A stretch of 64,000 nucleotides of DNA from Streptomyces sp. AP-93 (GTDB lineage Bacteria; Actinomycetota; Actinomycetes; Streptomycetales; Streptomycetaceae): contig NZ_JALGBX010000023.1 of the NCBI RefSeq assembly GCF_022808175.1, positions 101,792 to 165,791 on the forward strand, read 5' to 3'. Under the pieces are notes generated by a model. The model did no database searches, had not been told where the DNA came from, and saw only the letters and a program-made list of their open reading frames with translations. The number at the start of each line of letters is the position of its first letter. The stretch's first letter is position 1. The position numbers and the translations under genes were made by a program. This document shows, in pieces, positions 52,222 to 61,324 of this stretch.

Positions 52222-53514
52222 CTAGGAGCCGGCGCCGGCTGCCCCGCCTGAAGCGGCTGCCGTCGCGCCCGGCACCGGATTCCGGCTCTTGTCGACCGCC
52301 CCGCGCCGCGACGGATGGCTCAACGGCACCTCTGCGCATACGGAGAAGCCACCGTCCGCCGTGGGTTCGGCCGACAGGCTGCCGCCGAGCAGGGCGGCGC
52401 GTTCCCGCAGGCCCAGGATGCCGTATCCACCGCCGGGCAGGTCCGGGCGCGGAGCCCCGTCGGCGGGAGCGCTGTTGCGGATGGTGACGCGGAGGGTCTC
52501 GGCGTCGATGTCCACGGTCACCGAGGCCGCCGCGCCGGGCGCATGCTTGCGGATGTTGGTGAGTGCTTCCTGGACGGTTCGGTATACCGCTCGTTCCACC
52601 GTCTCCGGCACCCCGTGGTCCTCCGCGCCCGTCACCCTCAGGCCCACGTCCAGGCCCGCGCCCTCCACCAGCGCGGGCAGGTCGCTCAGCCTGGGCTGCG
52701 GGTGCAGCCCGGTGGGTCCCGCGCCGGCCGCCCGGAGGACGACGATCATGCCGCGCAACTCCTCCAGCGTGCCGGTGGCCAGCTTGCGCAGTATCGCCGC
52801 CGCCGCCTTGACCTGGGGATCACGGGTGGTGACCTCCAGGGCGCCGGCCTGCACGGCCATCAGACTTGCCTGATGGGACACGACGTCGTGCATCTCCCGT
52901 GCCAGCCGGGCGTGTTCGCGGGCGATGACCGTCCGGGCGTGCAGCTCGCGTTCGTGGTCCCGAACCTCTCCCAGCTCCACGATCCGCTCCGAAAGGTCCT
53001 GCCGGGTCTGGACGAGGAGCCCCAGGGCGGTCGGGCCGATGCCCAGCAGGAGGGCGTAGAGAAGGGTATGGATGAGCTCGCCCCTCGGCGTCTCGGCGAC
53101 AAGGGCGACCGGCCAGGGCAGGAAGCTGCCCGTGACCACCGCGACGGCGGCGAGTTCGACCTGCCAGTCGAAGCGACGCCGGTGGGCGAGCGTGCCCAGG
53201 GCCAGGACCGCGGCGAAGAGCGCGGCACCCGCGTAGAGGCCGGGGATCGTCAGAAGGAGGGCAAGGCGCGGCAGGCGGCGACGCAAGAGGAGCGCGGGGG
53301 CGGCCAGAAAGGACACCGCGGTCTGCCACGACTGCGGAGTGGGCAACGCCAAGGCGACGTCCAGGGCGGCGAGCCCCGCCAACGCGAGGTCGACCGGCGC
53401 TCCCACGTACCGCCTCGACGGACCTGGGGCGGGGGCCCGCCTGCCTCGGCCTCGCGGGCGAATCCGGGCGAACGCCGCCGCGGACACCGATTCACGGATG
53501 GAGTGGCGGCTCAC
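52222..53514 (-). CDS. NarL-type sensor histidine kinase
   Basis: 430 residues. About five membrane segments in residues 40-165, then HisKA_3 with the phospho-acceptor in LAREMHDVVSHQASLMAV, and the ATPase motifs ALTNIRKHAPG and GGGYGILGLRERAALLGG. The GTG start overlaps the stop of the cognate regulator by 4 bases. Confidence 0.92.
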   Translation of the reverse strand: MSRHSIRESVSAAAFARIRPRGRGRRAPAPGPSRRYVGAPVDLALAGLAALDVALALPTPQSWQTAVSFLAAPALLLRRRLPRLALLLTIPGLYAGAALFAAVLALGTLAHRRRFDWQVELAAVAVVTGSFLPWPVALVAETPRGELIHTLLYALLLGIGPTALGLLVQTRQDLSERIVELGEVRDHERELHARTVIAREHARLAREMHDVVSHQASLMAVQAGALEVTTRDPQVKAAAAILRKLATGTLEELRGMIVVLRAAGAGPTGLHPQPRLSDLPALVEGAGLDVGLRVTGAEDHGVPETVERAVYRTVQEALTNIRKHAPGAAASVTVDIDAETLRVTIRNSAPADGAPRPDLPGGGYGILGLRERAALLGGSLSAEPTADGGFSVCAEVPLSHPSRRGAVDKSRNPVPGATAAASGGAAGAGS

Positions 53515-54257
53515 CGGGACTCGCTCCGCCGTCCGAACCCGGGTCTGGATCCCCTGCCGTTGCCGGCATCAGGGCGGGCCGTGCGGTGCGCGGCGAGGAG
53601 CCCCGCGCGCTCGGCGAGCACGGCGGCCTGGACCCGGTTGGTCACCCCGAGCTTTGTCAGCACGACGCTTACGTCGTCCTTCGCCGTGGCCACGGAGAAG
53701 AACATGCGGGCGCCGATCTCTCCGTTCGAGAGCCCCAGTCCGATGTAGGTGAGCACCTGGCGCTCACGCTCAGAGAGCCCCTCCACCGCCCGGGTCGCGG
53801 ACAGCGCTTCCCCGCCTGCCCCCTTGGCTCCCCCGAGCCGCCGCACGACGGGGGGCGACAGGCATCCGGCGCCGGTCGCCATCGCGCGCACCGATCGGAT
53901 CAGCACCTCCGGTTCGGTGTCCTTGAGCAGGAACCCCCGCGCGCCGAGCGCGAGCGCCTCCCCGAGGTACTCGTCGGTGTCGAAGGTGGTGAGCATCGCC
54001 ACCTGCGGGGGCTCGGGCAGGTCGCGGATCCGGCGCAGCACCGTCAGCCCGTCGACGTCCGGCATCCGGATGTCCAGCAGTACGACGTCCGGACGATGCT
54101 CCCGTACGGCCGCCGGGGCGGCTGCACCCTCGCAGGCGGCCACGACGTCGATGCCGCCCGCGCTCCCCAGTATCAGGGTCAGGCCGGACCGGATCAGCGC
54201 CTCGTCGTCCACGACGAGCAGCCGGATCCGGGGTACCGATTCCGGGTGGGTGGGCAC
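53511..54257 (-). CDS. NarL/LuxR-family response regulator
   Basis: 248 residues from a GTG with GGAGG upstream. The receiver has VVDDEALIR, Asp in VVLLDIRMPDVDG and Lys in FLLKDTEPE. The LuxR helix-turn-helix is LSERERQVLTYIGLGLSNGE and later KDDVSVVLTKLGVTNRVQAA. Within the helix-turn-helix, the usual AETTVKTHV is changed to VATAKDDVSV, a notable departure in the recognition-helix region. Confidence 0.9.
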   Translation of the reverse strand: MPTHPESVPRIRLLVVDDEALIRSGLTLILGSAGGIDVVAACEGAAAPAAVREHRPDVVLLDIRMPDVDGLTVLRRIRDLPEPPQVAMLTTFDTDEYLGEALALGARGFLLKDTEPEVLIRSVRAMATGAGCLSPPVVRRLGGAKGAGGEALSATRAVEGLSERERQVLTYIGLGLSNGEIGARMFFSVATAKDDVSVVLTKLGVTNRVQAAVLAERAGLLAAHRTARPDAGNGRGSRPGFGRRSESR

Positions 54258-54583
54258 GGGGTTCCTCCGGTATTCGGACGGCTCGCTGCGGACTTCGAAC
54301 ACAGTGCGGGAGGAAAGTGCGGGCAGGCCACCCGCTGTAGTGGACGTCACATGGTGACCCGCCAGTCTGCGGTGCCCGGTCTCCCCATATGAACCCCCAA
54401 CCGGCTGCCGTCCCCCGCCGGGCGGGGGGACTCGCACGCCTGCCGGCCGGATCTCTGCACGCAAAGGCGGAGATACCGCCGAATGGGACTGTTGCGGCCG
54501 CCCGCCTGCAAACCGGGCTTTCCCCGACCGCACACGCACAGAGGTGTCGCCTCGCCTGGCGTCACCGTCGATCAGGGGGCTTC
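54258..54583. other. promoter region, no gene seen
   Basis: This 326-base stretch lies upstream of the regulator-kinase operon (leftward) and the dead S33 gene (rightward). No frame shows coding bias and I could not assign promoter hexamers. Confidence 0.4.
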
Positions 54584-55660
54584 ATTGACCCGACGTACCA
54601 CCGCGCTCGCCACCGCGACCGCGCTCACCGCCTCCGCGCTCGTCGTGGGTGCGATATTCATGCCCTCGGCCTTGGCCTCCACCGCAACCGCCACGGACGG
54701 GCGGCTGCGGGCGGCAAGGGTCCAGGGTGTCCGGATCGGCGCCGATCGGGCCGCAGGAGGGGCGTCGACTGGGAGGACTGCCCGGATCCGGCGCCGGGCT
54801 ACCAGGCTGACAGGGACGCGCAGCGCGAACTGGCCCAGGAGTACGCACAAGGCTGCCAGGAGCGCGGCGGTGATCTGCCGGCACACAAGAACACGCCCGA
54901 CACCGCCCGCGATCTGGACGTGATCCGCGCGGCGCTCGGTGACGAGAAGCTCAACTACCTCGGCGTGTCCTACGGCACGTACCTGGGCGCCGTCTACGCC
55001 GAGCCGTCCCCGGCCATGTGCGCCGGCTGATCCTCGACAGCGTGCTCAACCCCTCAACCCCTCCCGGGACAAGGTCTGGTACGAGGCCAACCTCGACCAG
55101 AACGTGGCCTTCGAGATGCGCTGGGCCGACTGGAAGGCACGGGTGGCCGAGCACGACGAGGTCTAGGGCCTCGGCACGACCCCCGAAGAGGTACAGACCG
55201 CGTGGGGCAGGCTGCGCGACGCCGCGAAGGACGAGAACGGCAACGCCGTGTACACAGCCGTGAGTGCAACGACACCAAGCGGCCCACTGACTGGGCGAAA
55301 TGGGACGCCGACAGCGTCCGGCTGCACGCCGAGCACCCCTTCACGGCCTGGTCCAACGCCTGGATGAACCTGCCCTGCGCCACCTGGCCGCTGCCCCAGG
55401 GCGAACCGGTCGATGTGACCCGGGCGAAGAACTGCCGCCCACGCTCATCCTGCAGGCCGAACGCGACGCCGCCACGCCCTACTTGGGCGGCGTTGAGCCG
55501 CACCAGCGGCGGCTGCCGGGATCCGGCCTGGTCGTCGAGCTGGACGCCGGCTCGCACGGTGTGCCCGGCGGGACGAACTCGTGTGTCAACGCGCGCGTCG
55601 ACGCCTACCTCCTGGAAGGCGTCGTCGAGGCCGGCGAGGCGGTCGGCGGTGATTCCGACT
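54584..55660 (+). pseudogene. shattered S33 tripeptidyl-aminopeptidase-like gene
   Basis: Pieces in successive frames belong to one secreted S33 peptidase: a signal peptide (LTRRTTALATATALTASALV), VDWEDCPDPAPGYQADRDAQ after a frame change and loss of the oxyanion region, the nucleophile LNYLGVSYGTYLGAVYAE, then stops near 55030 and 55166, KVWYEANLDQNVAFEMRWAD, PFTAWSNAWMNLPCATWP, and LILQAERDAATPYLGG with DAGSHGVPGG. At least four frame changes or stops are needed. It is a relative of the intact gene at 47652. Confidence 0.8.
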
Positions 55661-55852
55661 GGCGCCGTCCCGGCCTTCGAATTCGGGGCCCGTCCGCTCG
55701 GATGCGGTAATCCTTCCGCCGGTTGGGGGGTTTGGCGATCCGACAGGCCACCCCGGCGCAACAGACATTGTCGACTGACATGGCAGCGTCAAAACTCCAG
55801 GGCTGTCACATCCCCCACCGTCCGGACCGAGTTCCGGAATCTGGAGTACACC

Positions 55853-56620
55853 GTGAACAGCTCATCCCTGCTCAAGGCCCTGGGCGCGACCGCCGCCGCA
55901 ACCGTACTCACCCTCGTCGGCTCGACGGCGGCGTCCGCCGGCAGCAGCCCCGCCCCCGTCTCGCCGTACATCGTCGGTGGCGGCCAGGCATCCGAGGACT
56001 ACGCGTTCATGGCGTCCCTCCACGCGAACGGCGGGTTCCACTGCGGTGCCTCCCTGGTCTCGCCCGACGTCGCGGTGACCGCTGCCCACTGCGTCGAGGG
56101 CGCCGTCGAATACGCGGTCCGGGTCGGGTCCGCACACCGGTCTTCAGGCGGAGAGACCAGCACCGTCGGCGAGGTCCTCGTCCACCCCGAGTACGACTTC
56201 GCGGTACTCCGGCTGACCGAACCGGTCCAGGCCCAGCCGATCACCATCGCCGACGAGGCGCCCGCGGGAACTCCCACCCGCCTCCTCGGCTGGGGTCAGG
56301 TCACACCGGAGAGGGGCGCCGACGAGGGCTCGGAGTCCCTCAAAGAGCTCGACACCACGCTCGTGGACTCCGGATGCACCAGCATCAGCCCCCAGGGCGA
56401 ACTGTGTGTGGACAGCCCACTCGATGAGAACGGCGACCCGCAGGGCGCCTGCTACGGCGATTCCGGGGGGCCCGCCATCGTCCGGGTCGCAGACCAGTGG
56501 CAGCTGATCGGCGCCACCAGCCGCGGCGGGAACGACAGCCTGACATGCGCCGAGGCGCCGTCGATCTACACCGACGTCACCGCCCTCAGGGACTTCGTCG
56601 AGTCCGCCCTGAACAACTGA
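55853..56620 (+). CDS. secreted trypsin-like serine protease (S1)
   Basis: 255 residues from a GTG with CTGGAG upstream. The Sec signal ends near ASAGSS, a propeptide of about 10 residues precedes the IVGG activation site, and the catalytic residues are in VTAAHCVEG (His), YDFAVLRL (Asp) and GDSGGPAIV (Ser). Four cysteines beyond the usual pair can form disulfides (HCGASL, CTSISPQGELC, LTCAEAPS). It digests proteins outside the cell. Confidence 0.93.
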   Translation: MNSSSLLKALGATAAATVLTLVGSTAASAGSSPAPVSPYIVGGGQASEDYAFMASLHANGGFHCGASLVSPDVAVTAAHCVEGAVEYAVRVGSAHRSSGGETSTVGEVLVHPEYDFAVLRLTEPVQAQPITIADEAPAGTPTRLLGWGQVTPERGADEGSESLKELDTTLVDSGCTSISPQGELCVDSPLDENGDPQGACYGDSGGPAIVRVADQWQLIGATSRGGNDSLTCAEAPSIYTDVTALRDFVESALNN

Positions 56621-56656
56621 ACCCGAGCCGCCCACCGGGCGGCACCCGGGACGCAC

Positions 56657-56695
56657 GCCCTCCGACCGGCCGGAATGCCCGGCCGGTCGGAGGGC
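56657..56695 (+). terminator. perfect 17-base-pair hairpin after the trypsin gene
   Basis: GCCCTCCGACCGGCCGG (56657-56673) pairs completely with 56679-56695 around AATGC, 37 bases after the stop. Confidence 0.85.
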
Positions 56696-56699
56696 CATC

Positions 56700-56750
56700 G
56701 CCGTCGCCGTCGCCGTCCCCGCCCTGGCCCTGGCCCTGGCCCTGGCCCTG
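56700..56750. repeat. hexanucleotide repeats downstream of the trypsin gene
   Basis: Three GCCGTC units (56700-56717) and five perfect GCCCTG units (56721-56750) lie directly after the terminator hairpin, outside any credible gene. Together with the intragenic hexamer repeats elsewhere in the window they suggest a common slippage process. Confidence 0.85.
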
Positions 56751-57022
56751 GCCGGACCACGCTGAGTGGCTCGCGGAGAGCTCTCGACAGACCGGCACAT
56801 CCGGCCGGCTCCGGCGACGGCCGCCCAAGCCTCCCGCGGTCTACGAATCAAGACCATCAGGCAAGCACCAACATGCCGGACACCTCACACAGCCCTCGGG
56901 CGGGTACTCAGATCACGCCTACCGCCCACGCGACATGGTTCCACCCTGCCCCTGCCCCTTCCCAGCCCCCCTGGGGAGCGCCTGGGGAGTTCTGGGGCCT
57001 CGCGGGGAGCCTCTGGGGAGTT

Positions 57023-57406
57023 CTAGCCGCGTAAGCCCGAAAGCCCGTGAGGCCGGTCGTACCGCGCGAGCGGGTTCACGCGGCGGGCGACGTCTGCCGC
57101 GCCGCACCACAGGGCGCCGGCTCCGGCGGCCCCGGAGAGGGCCGCGCACACCAGGAGCAGCAGCCCGATCAGGTCGGTCGGATAGGGCATCGCGCCAGGG
57201 CCCCAGGCGGCGAGCACCTCTCCGACGAGCGGGATGTTGGCCCGGTCCCCTCGCCACCACAGACCGGACGGGCAGCCGGTCAGGAACACCCCGGCCGAGA
57301 GCCATGCCCCCGCCCGTACGACCTGCTCCTGCCGCGCCCGCCTGACCGCCGCCGCATGCACGATCGCCATGGCCGTGGCCACCGCGTCCGCCGCCTCGTC
57401 TTCCAT
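57023..57406 (-). CDS. small membrane protein
   Basis: 127 residues. A helical N-terminus (EDEAADAVATAMAIVHAAAV) precedes two hydrophobic segments (about 35-52 and 80-105). No family recognised. GGAG lies 9 bases before the ATG. An in-frame upstream start at 57490 would add a Cys/Pro-rich stretch without support. No neighbours share its orientation closely. Confidence 0.5.
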   Translation of the reverse strand: MEDEAADAVATAMAIVHAAAVRRARQEQVVRAGAWLSAGVFLTGCPSGLWWRGDRANIPLVGEVLAAWGPGAMPYPTDLIGLLLLVCAALSGAAGAGALWCGAADVARRVNPLARYDRPHGLSGLRG

Positions 57407-57647
57407 GACGTGCCACTCCTCTGCGCCGGGGGCCTTCGCGTGACCCGCGATCCCCGTCTGCCGCGGCCCGGGGCAGGACCGTGCGGTCATGATCGGGCGA
57501 GGAGGCTTCGAGTGGTAGGCATCCGCCGTGACGGATGCCCGACGACCTGGCGAACGGCATGGCGAACGGCCTCGCCAACGACGTGGGCGGCGGACCGGCG
57601 ACCCTCAGCAGGCGCCCCAGGCACCCCGGGTGCCCCAGGTGCCCCGT

Positions 57648-57944
57648 TCAGCCGCGGCCGCGCGGGCCCGTCGTCGACGCGGGGGGAACGACGGCCGGCC
57701 TCGCCGCCCCGCACCTACCCTCTGGCGCCGCGTTGCCGGCGGGGTCCGGCCTCGGGTCGGCCGCCCGCCCGGGGGAGGTCACGAGCAATCGCCCCAAGGC
57801 GTTCGGGAACCACCAGTTGGACCGCCCGAGGAGGGTGACCAGAGCCGGGGTGAGCAGGCCCCGGACGACGGTGGCGTCGATGACGATGCCCGCCGGTCCC
57901 GGCCGGTCGCCGGGACCGGCCGCCGGGAAGCGCAGCCCCTCCAC
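57648..57944 (-). pseudogene. C-terminal remnant of an MMPL/RND membrane transporter
   Basis: Read leftward, AGIVIDATVVRGLLTPALVT and LLGRSNWWFPNAL match the last membrane segments of MMPL proteins, which normally read close to VLIDATLVRxLLxPAxMxLLGxxNWW. Only about 40 codons are recognisable, with nothing of the rest of the protein. The flanking sequence from 57407 to 58032 is otherwise without a gene. Confidence 0.6.
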
Positions 57945-58032
57945 CGGATCCCCTACGAGCGCTCCGCGCCGGGCGATCGGCGGGCAGTCGCACGAGGCCG
58001 CGCCCTGCCGCGCCCCCCGGGGAGTACGGAGA

Positions 58033-58647
58033 TCAGCGCGCCGGGGCCCACTGCGCCAGGAGGGCTTCGGTCGTGGTGATGGCCGCGACGAGGGAGAGGG
58101 AGTTGCGGATCACCTCGGCGGTACAGGCGGCGGGCACCCCGGCGATGGCGTCGGACGGGACCACGACCTGATAGCCGAGGTTCACCGCGTCGAAGACGGT
58201 GTTCGGGATCGCGATGTTGGAAGAGACCCCGGTGACGATGAGGGTGCGGATGCCGAGGTTGCGCAGCAGGGCGTCCAGGTCGGTGCCTGCCATCGGGGAG
58301 AGCCCGTGCAGCCGGCGCACCACGAGGTCCTGCTCGGCGACGGTGAGGGGTGCGGCGACCTCCACGGCCGGGCTGCCGGTCAGCTGACGCACCGGCAGCC
58401 GCCCCGCGGCCCGGAACAGCCGGGCGTTGCTGTTGGCCCCGAGCCCGTCCGGCCGCCGCTCGGCGACCGCGTGCAGTACCTGCACCCCGGCCCCGCGCGC
58501 GGCCTCGACCAGCGCGGCGACCCGGTCCAGCATGCCGGAGTCCCGCGCCTCCTTCGCCAGCTCCGGCAGGGCGCTCTCCTCGCCGACGACACCGTTCTGA
58601 CACTCCACGGTGAGCAGTGCGGTGGTGGCGGGATCGAGATCGGCCAT
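58033..58647 (-). CDS. isochorismatase-fold hydrolase lacking the catalytic cysteine
   Basis: 204 residues of the isochorismatase/cysteine-hydrolase superfamily: LLTVECQNGVVGEES at the start (the usual Asp of DxQN is Glu-Cys here), RLHGLSPMAGTDLDALLRNL and LIVTGVSSNIAIPNTVFDAV. In amidase members the last motif carries the nucleophile Cys; here Ala stands there (SSNIAIPNT). It may be a hydrolase of the non-Cys type, such as isochorismatase, or have another role. It has a weak ribosome binding site (GGGGGAGCC). Confidence 0.8.
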   Translation of the reverse strand: MADLDPATTALLTVECQNGVVGEESALPELAKEARDSGMLDRVAALVEAARGAGVQVLHAVAERRPDGLGANSNARLFRAAGRLPVRQLTGSPAVEVAAPLTVAEQDLVVRRLHGLSPMAGTDLDALLRNLGIRTLIVTGVSSNIAIPNTVFDAVNLGYQVVVPSDAIAGVPAACTAEVIRNSLSLVAAITTTEALLAQWAPAR

Positions 58648-58723
58648 GGCTCCCCCTGGCGTGGCGACGGAAGAGCACGCATGATTCCTGACACACAGTC
58701 AGATGTGAAGGGGCGCGGACCAT

Positions 58724-59227
58724 ATGGACAGGACACCCGCGGACGGCACACCCGCAGACAGCACACCCGCGGACAGGGCGCAGCGGCGGGGCCGCCGCAT
58801 CATGATGACCGACGAGGAGACGCACGCCTTCCTGCGCGAGCAGCGCACCTGCCGGGTGGCCACGGTCTCCCCCGACGGGCGCCCGCACGTGGGCGCGCTC
58901 TGGTTCGCCTGGGACGGCACCTCCCTGTGGCTGTACTCGATCACCCGCAGCCGCCGCTGGTCCGACCTCCGCAAGGACCCCCGCATATCGGTGGTCGTGG
59001 ACGCCGGCGAGGCCTACGACGAACTGCGCGGGGTGGAACTGTCCGGCACGGCCGTCTTCGTGGGCGAGGCTCCCCGTACGGGCGAGCCGTGCGAGGAACT
59101 GGCGGAGCCGGAGCGGCTCTTCCCCGTCAAGAACTTCGGCATCACGGAGATGCCGCACGACGGACGGCACGCCTGGATCCGGCTGACACCGGACTCGATC
59201 GTGTCCTGGGACTTCCGCAAGATCTAG
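58724..59227 (+). CDS. PNPOx-fold flavin/F420-binding protein
   Basis: 167 residues. After a Thr-Pro-Ala-Asp repeat of about 18 residues (TPADGTPADSTPAD) comes a split-barrel domain: FLREQRTCRVATVSPDGRPH, VGALWFAWDGTSLWLYS, RRWSDLRKDPRISVVVD. It fits PPOX-class F420- or flavin-dependent proteins. An internal Met (MMTDEETHAF) is an alternative start that would omit the repeat. It converges on the LysR gene with a 4-base overlap. Confidence 0.8.
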   Translation: MDRTPADGTPADSTPADRAQRRGRRIMMTDEETHAFLREQRTCRVATVSPDGRPHVGALWFAWDGTSLWLYSITRSRRWSDLRKDPRISVVVDAGEAYDELRGVELSGTAVFVGEAPRTGEPCEELAEPERLFPVKNFGITEMPHDGRHAWIRLTPDSIVSWDFRKI

Positions 59228-60192
59228 GCCGTCTCTTTCGGATCTTGCCTGGCCCGCGCCGCCCGGCCCTCCCCCGCAGCGGCCGAGGCGGCGGCCAAGG
59301 CCGAGGCCGCCCTTCTCAAGGCCTCGACGGCGGCCCGGATCGACGGCCGGCGATCGGCGTCCGCCCGCCAGACGACGTACACGTGACGCCGGACGCTGTC
59401 GCGCACCGGCAGCAGCCGGACCCCCGGCGGCACGGGTCCGCGCCCCAGCCGGGGGGCCACGCACACACCCAGCCCGGCCTCCACGAAGGCCAGTTGGGTG
59501 TGGTGCTCCTCGGCGATGTGCGCGATCCGGGGCTCGATGCCGGTACCGCGCAGGGTGGAGACGAGCCACTCGTGGCAGAACTGCCCCTCGGTCCAGGAGA
59601 TCCAGTCGTCCTCGCCGAACTCGGCCAGGGAGATCCCGGCGCGGCCGGCCAGCGGATGCCCCGCCGGCACCGCGATGTCCATGGAATCGTCCAGGAGATG
59701 GGTCCGCGTGAGCTCGACCGGTACGGGCATCCGCTTGTTGTGCCAGTCGATGGCGAGGGCCATGTCCAGGTCGCCCCGCACCACGGCGGTCATGCTCTCC
59801 TCCGGCTCCTGCTCCCGTACCCGGGGCCGCAGTTCGGGGTGCTCCGCGCGCAACTCCGCCAGGACCTGCGGCAGCAGCCCGCGCATGGCGGTCGGGAAGG
59901 CGCCGATCCGCAGCTCGCCGACCGCACACCCGCGCCGGGCCTCGACATCGGCCTGGGCGAGCTCGACCTGGGAGATGATCCGGGCCGCGTGCTCGGCGAG
60001 GAGCCGTCCGGCGTCGGTGAGCCGGACCCCGCGCCCGTTCTTGGCCAGCAGCGGCTGCCCGACCTCCCGTTCCAGTTTGGCCATCTGCTGGGACACGGCG
60101 GAGGTGGTGACATGGAGCCCGTCGGCGGCGCCGCTGACGGACCCGTGGCGGGCGAGGGCATCGAGGGTGCGCAGCCGCTCCAGGTTCAACAT
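59224..60192 (-). CDS. LysR-family transcriptional regulator
   Basis: 322 residues. The N-terminal helix-turn-helix is ALARHGSVSGAADGLHVTTS followed by AVSQQMAKLEREVGQPLL; the substrate-binding domain covers about 90-300. The tail after 300 is Ala-rich. It diverges from an EamA transporter gene over a 74-base gap containing repeats, the classic layout of a LysR regulator with its target. Confidence 0.93.
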   Translation of the reverse strand: MLNLERLRTLDALARHGSVSGAADGLHVTTSAVSQQMAKLEREVGQPLLAKNGRGVRLTDAGRLLAEHAARIISQVELAQADVEARRGCAVGELRIGAFPTAMRGLLPQVLAELRAEHPELRPRVREQEPEESMTAVVRGDLDMALAIDWHNKRMPVPVELTRTHLLDDSMDIAVPAGHPLAGRAGISLAEFGEDDWISWTEGQFCHEWLVSTLRGTGIEPRIAHIAEEHHTQLAFVEAGLGVCVAPRLGRGPVPPGVRLLPVRDSVRRHVYVVWRADADRRPSIRAAVEALRRAASALAAASAAAGEGRAARARQDPKETA

Positions 60193-60200
60193 GTAAGCAA

Positions 60201-60261
60201 TCCTACGACGTCACCCCAAACAACTTTCGCTTGTCCTACGAGGTCGCGAGGGCCAAAGTTG
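60201..60261. promoter_or_regulatory. repeats in the LysR/EamA intergenic region
   Basis: A direct repeat TCCTACGA-(C/G)-GTC occurs at 60201-60212 and 60234-60245, 33 bases apart (three helical turns). An inverted repeat CAACTTT (60221-60227)/AAAGTTG (60255-60261) overlaps it. Either may be the LysR recognition or activation site. Confidence 0.5.
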
Positions 60262-60266
60262 CTGTC

Positions 60267-61259
60267 ATGAGCGCCCCCAGCACCCCGGTCCCACCCCTCT
60301 CCCCGGCCGCCTCCCAGCCCCAGCCCCAGACCCAGGCCCACACCCCGGGCCCCGGCCCCGGCCCCACCGCGAAGGCTCCCGCCACCGCCCGCCTGGACTG
60401 GCGCCTGCGCTTCGCGATCCTCTCGGTGATCTGGGGCTTCAGCTTCCTGCTGATCAAGGTGGGCACGGAGGCGTACGCCCCGTTCCAGGTCGCCCTCGGC
60501 CGGGTCTTCTTCGGCGCGCTCGCCCTGCTCACGGTGCTCCTGATCCGCCGCGAACCGCTCCCCCGGGGTCGGCGCACCTGGGCCCACCTGTCGGTGGCGG
60601 CGCTGCTGCTCAACACCGCCCCGTTCTCCCTCTTCGCGTACGCGGAACTGAGCATCCCCTCCAGCCTGGCGGGCATCTGCAACGCCACGTCGCCGCTGTG
60701 GGGCATGGCCCTCTCCCTGGTCGCGCTCTCCGAGGACCGCCCGACGCGCCGCCGCTTCGCGGGCCTGGGCCTCGGCTTCCTCGGCGTCCTGACCGTCCTC
60801 GGCGCCTGGCAGGGCTTCTCGGGTCTCGACGCCAAGGGCACCGCACTCGCCCTGCTGGCCGCGCTCTGCTACCCGATCGGCTGGATCTACGTACGCCGCA
60901 CCCTGGCCTCCACGCCGGGCTCCCCGGTGGCCCTGACCGGAGCCCAGCTCCTGGTCTCCACCCTCCAACTGGCGGCGGTCAGCCTCCTGTTCACCTCGGC
61001 CCCGACTTCGTTCCCGCTCTGGCCGACCCTGTCGGTGATCGCCCTGGGGGCCCTGGGCACGGGCATGGCCCTCCAGATGCAGTACGGCCTGGTCACGGAG
61101 ATCGGCCCGACCACCGCGCAGATGGTCACGTACTTCATCCCGGTCATCGCGACGACGGCGGGCGTCCTCCTCCTGGACGAACAGCTCCACTGGAACACCC
61201 CGGTGGGCGCGGCCGTCGTCCTGGCCGGCGCGGCCCTCACCCAGACCCGACGCCGCTGA
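60267..61259 (+). CDS. EamA-family (DMT) transporter
   Basis: 330 residues with two EamA repeats and about ten membrane segments (FAILSVIWGFSFLLIKVG to GAAVVLAGAALTQ). The N-terminal about 45 residues are Pro/Gln-rich and variable. Members export amino acids or other metabolites. Probably activated by the divergent LysR regulator. The ATG lacks a strong ribosome binding site; an in-frame TTG at 60231 is less likely because it would lie in the putative operator. Confidence 0.88.
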   Translation: MSAPSTPVPPLSPAASQPQPQTQAHTPGPGPGPTAKAPATARLDWRLRFAILSVIWGFSFLLIKVGTEAYAPFQVALGRVFFGALALLTVLLIRREPLPRGRRTWAHLSVAALLLNTAPFSLFAYAELSIPSSLAGICNATSPLWGMALSLVALSEDRPTRRRFAGLGLGFLGVLTVLGAWQGFSGLDAKGTALALLAALCYPIGWIYVRRTLASTPGSPVALTGAQLLVSTLQLAAVSLLFTSAPTSFPLWPTLSVIALGALGTGMALQMQYGLVTEIGPTTAQMVTYFIPVIATTAGVLLLDEQLHWNTPVGAAVVLAGAALTQTRRR

Positions 61260-61277
61260 GACCCGTTCTCACGCCCC

Positions 61278-61320
61278 GGCCGCCCGGCGGCCGGTCGAGC
61301 CGCCCGGCCGCCGGGCGGCC
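61278..61320. terminator. perfect 17-base-pair bidirectional hairpin
   Basis: GGCCGCCCGGCGGCCGG (61278-61294) pairs with CCGGCCGCCGGGCGGCC (61304-61320) across a 9-base loop, exactly between the convergent EamA and MocR genes. Confidence 0.8.
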
Positions 61321-61324
61321 CCCG

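Noticed and set aside
57535..60270. 911-codon open frame on the + strand
   Set aside because: It runs through the antisense of isochorismatase and LysR genes and reads as low-complexity Gly/Arg/Pro text; the minus-strand genes have clear domains.
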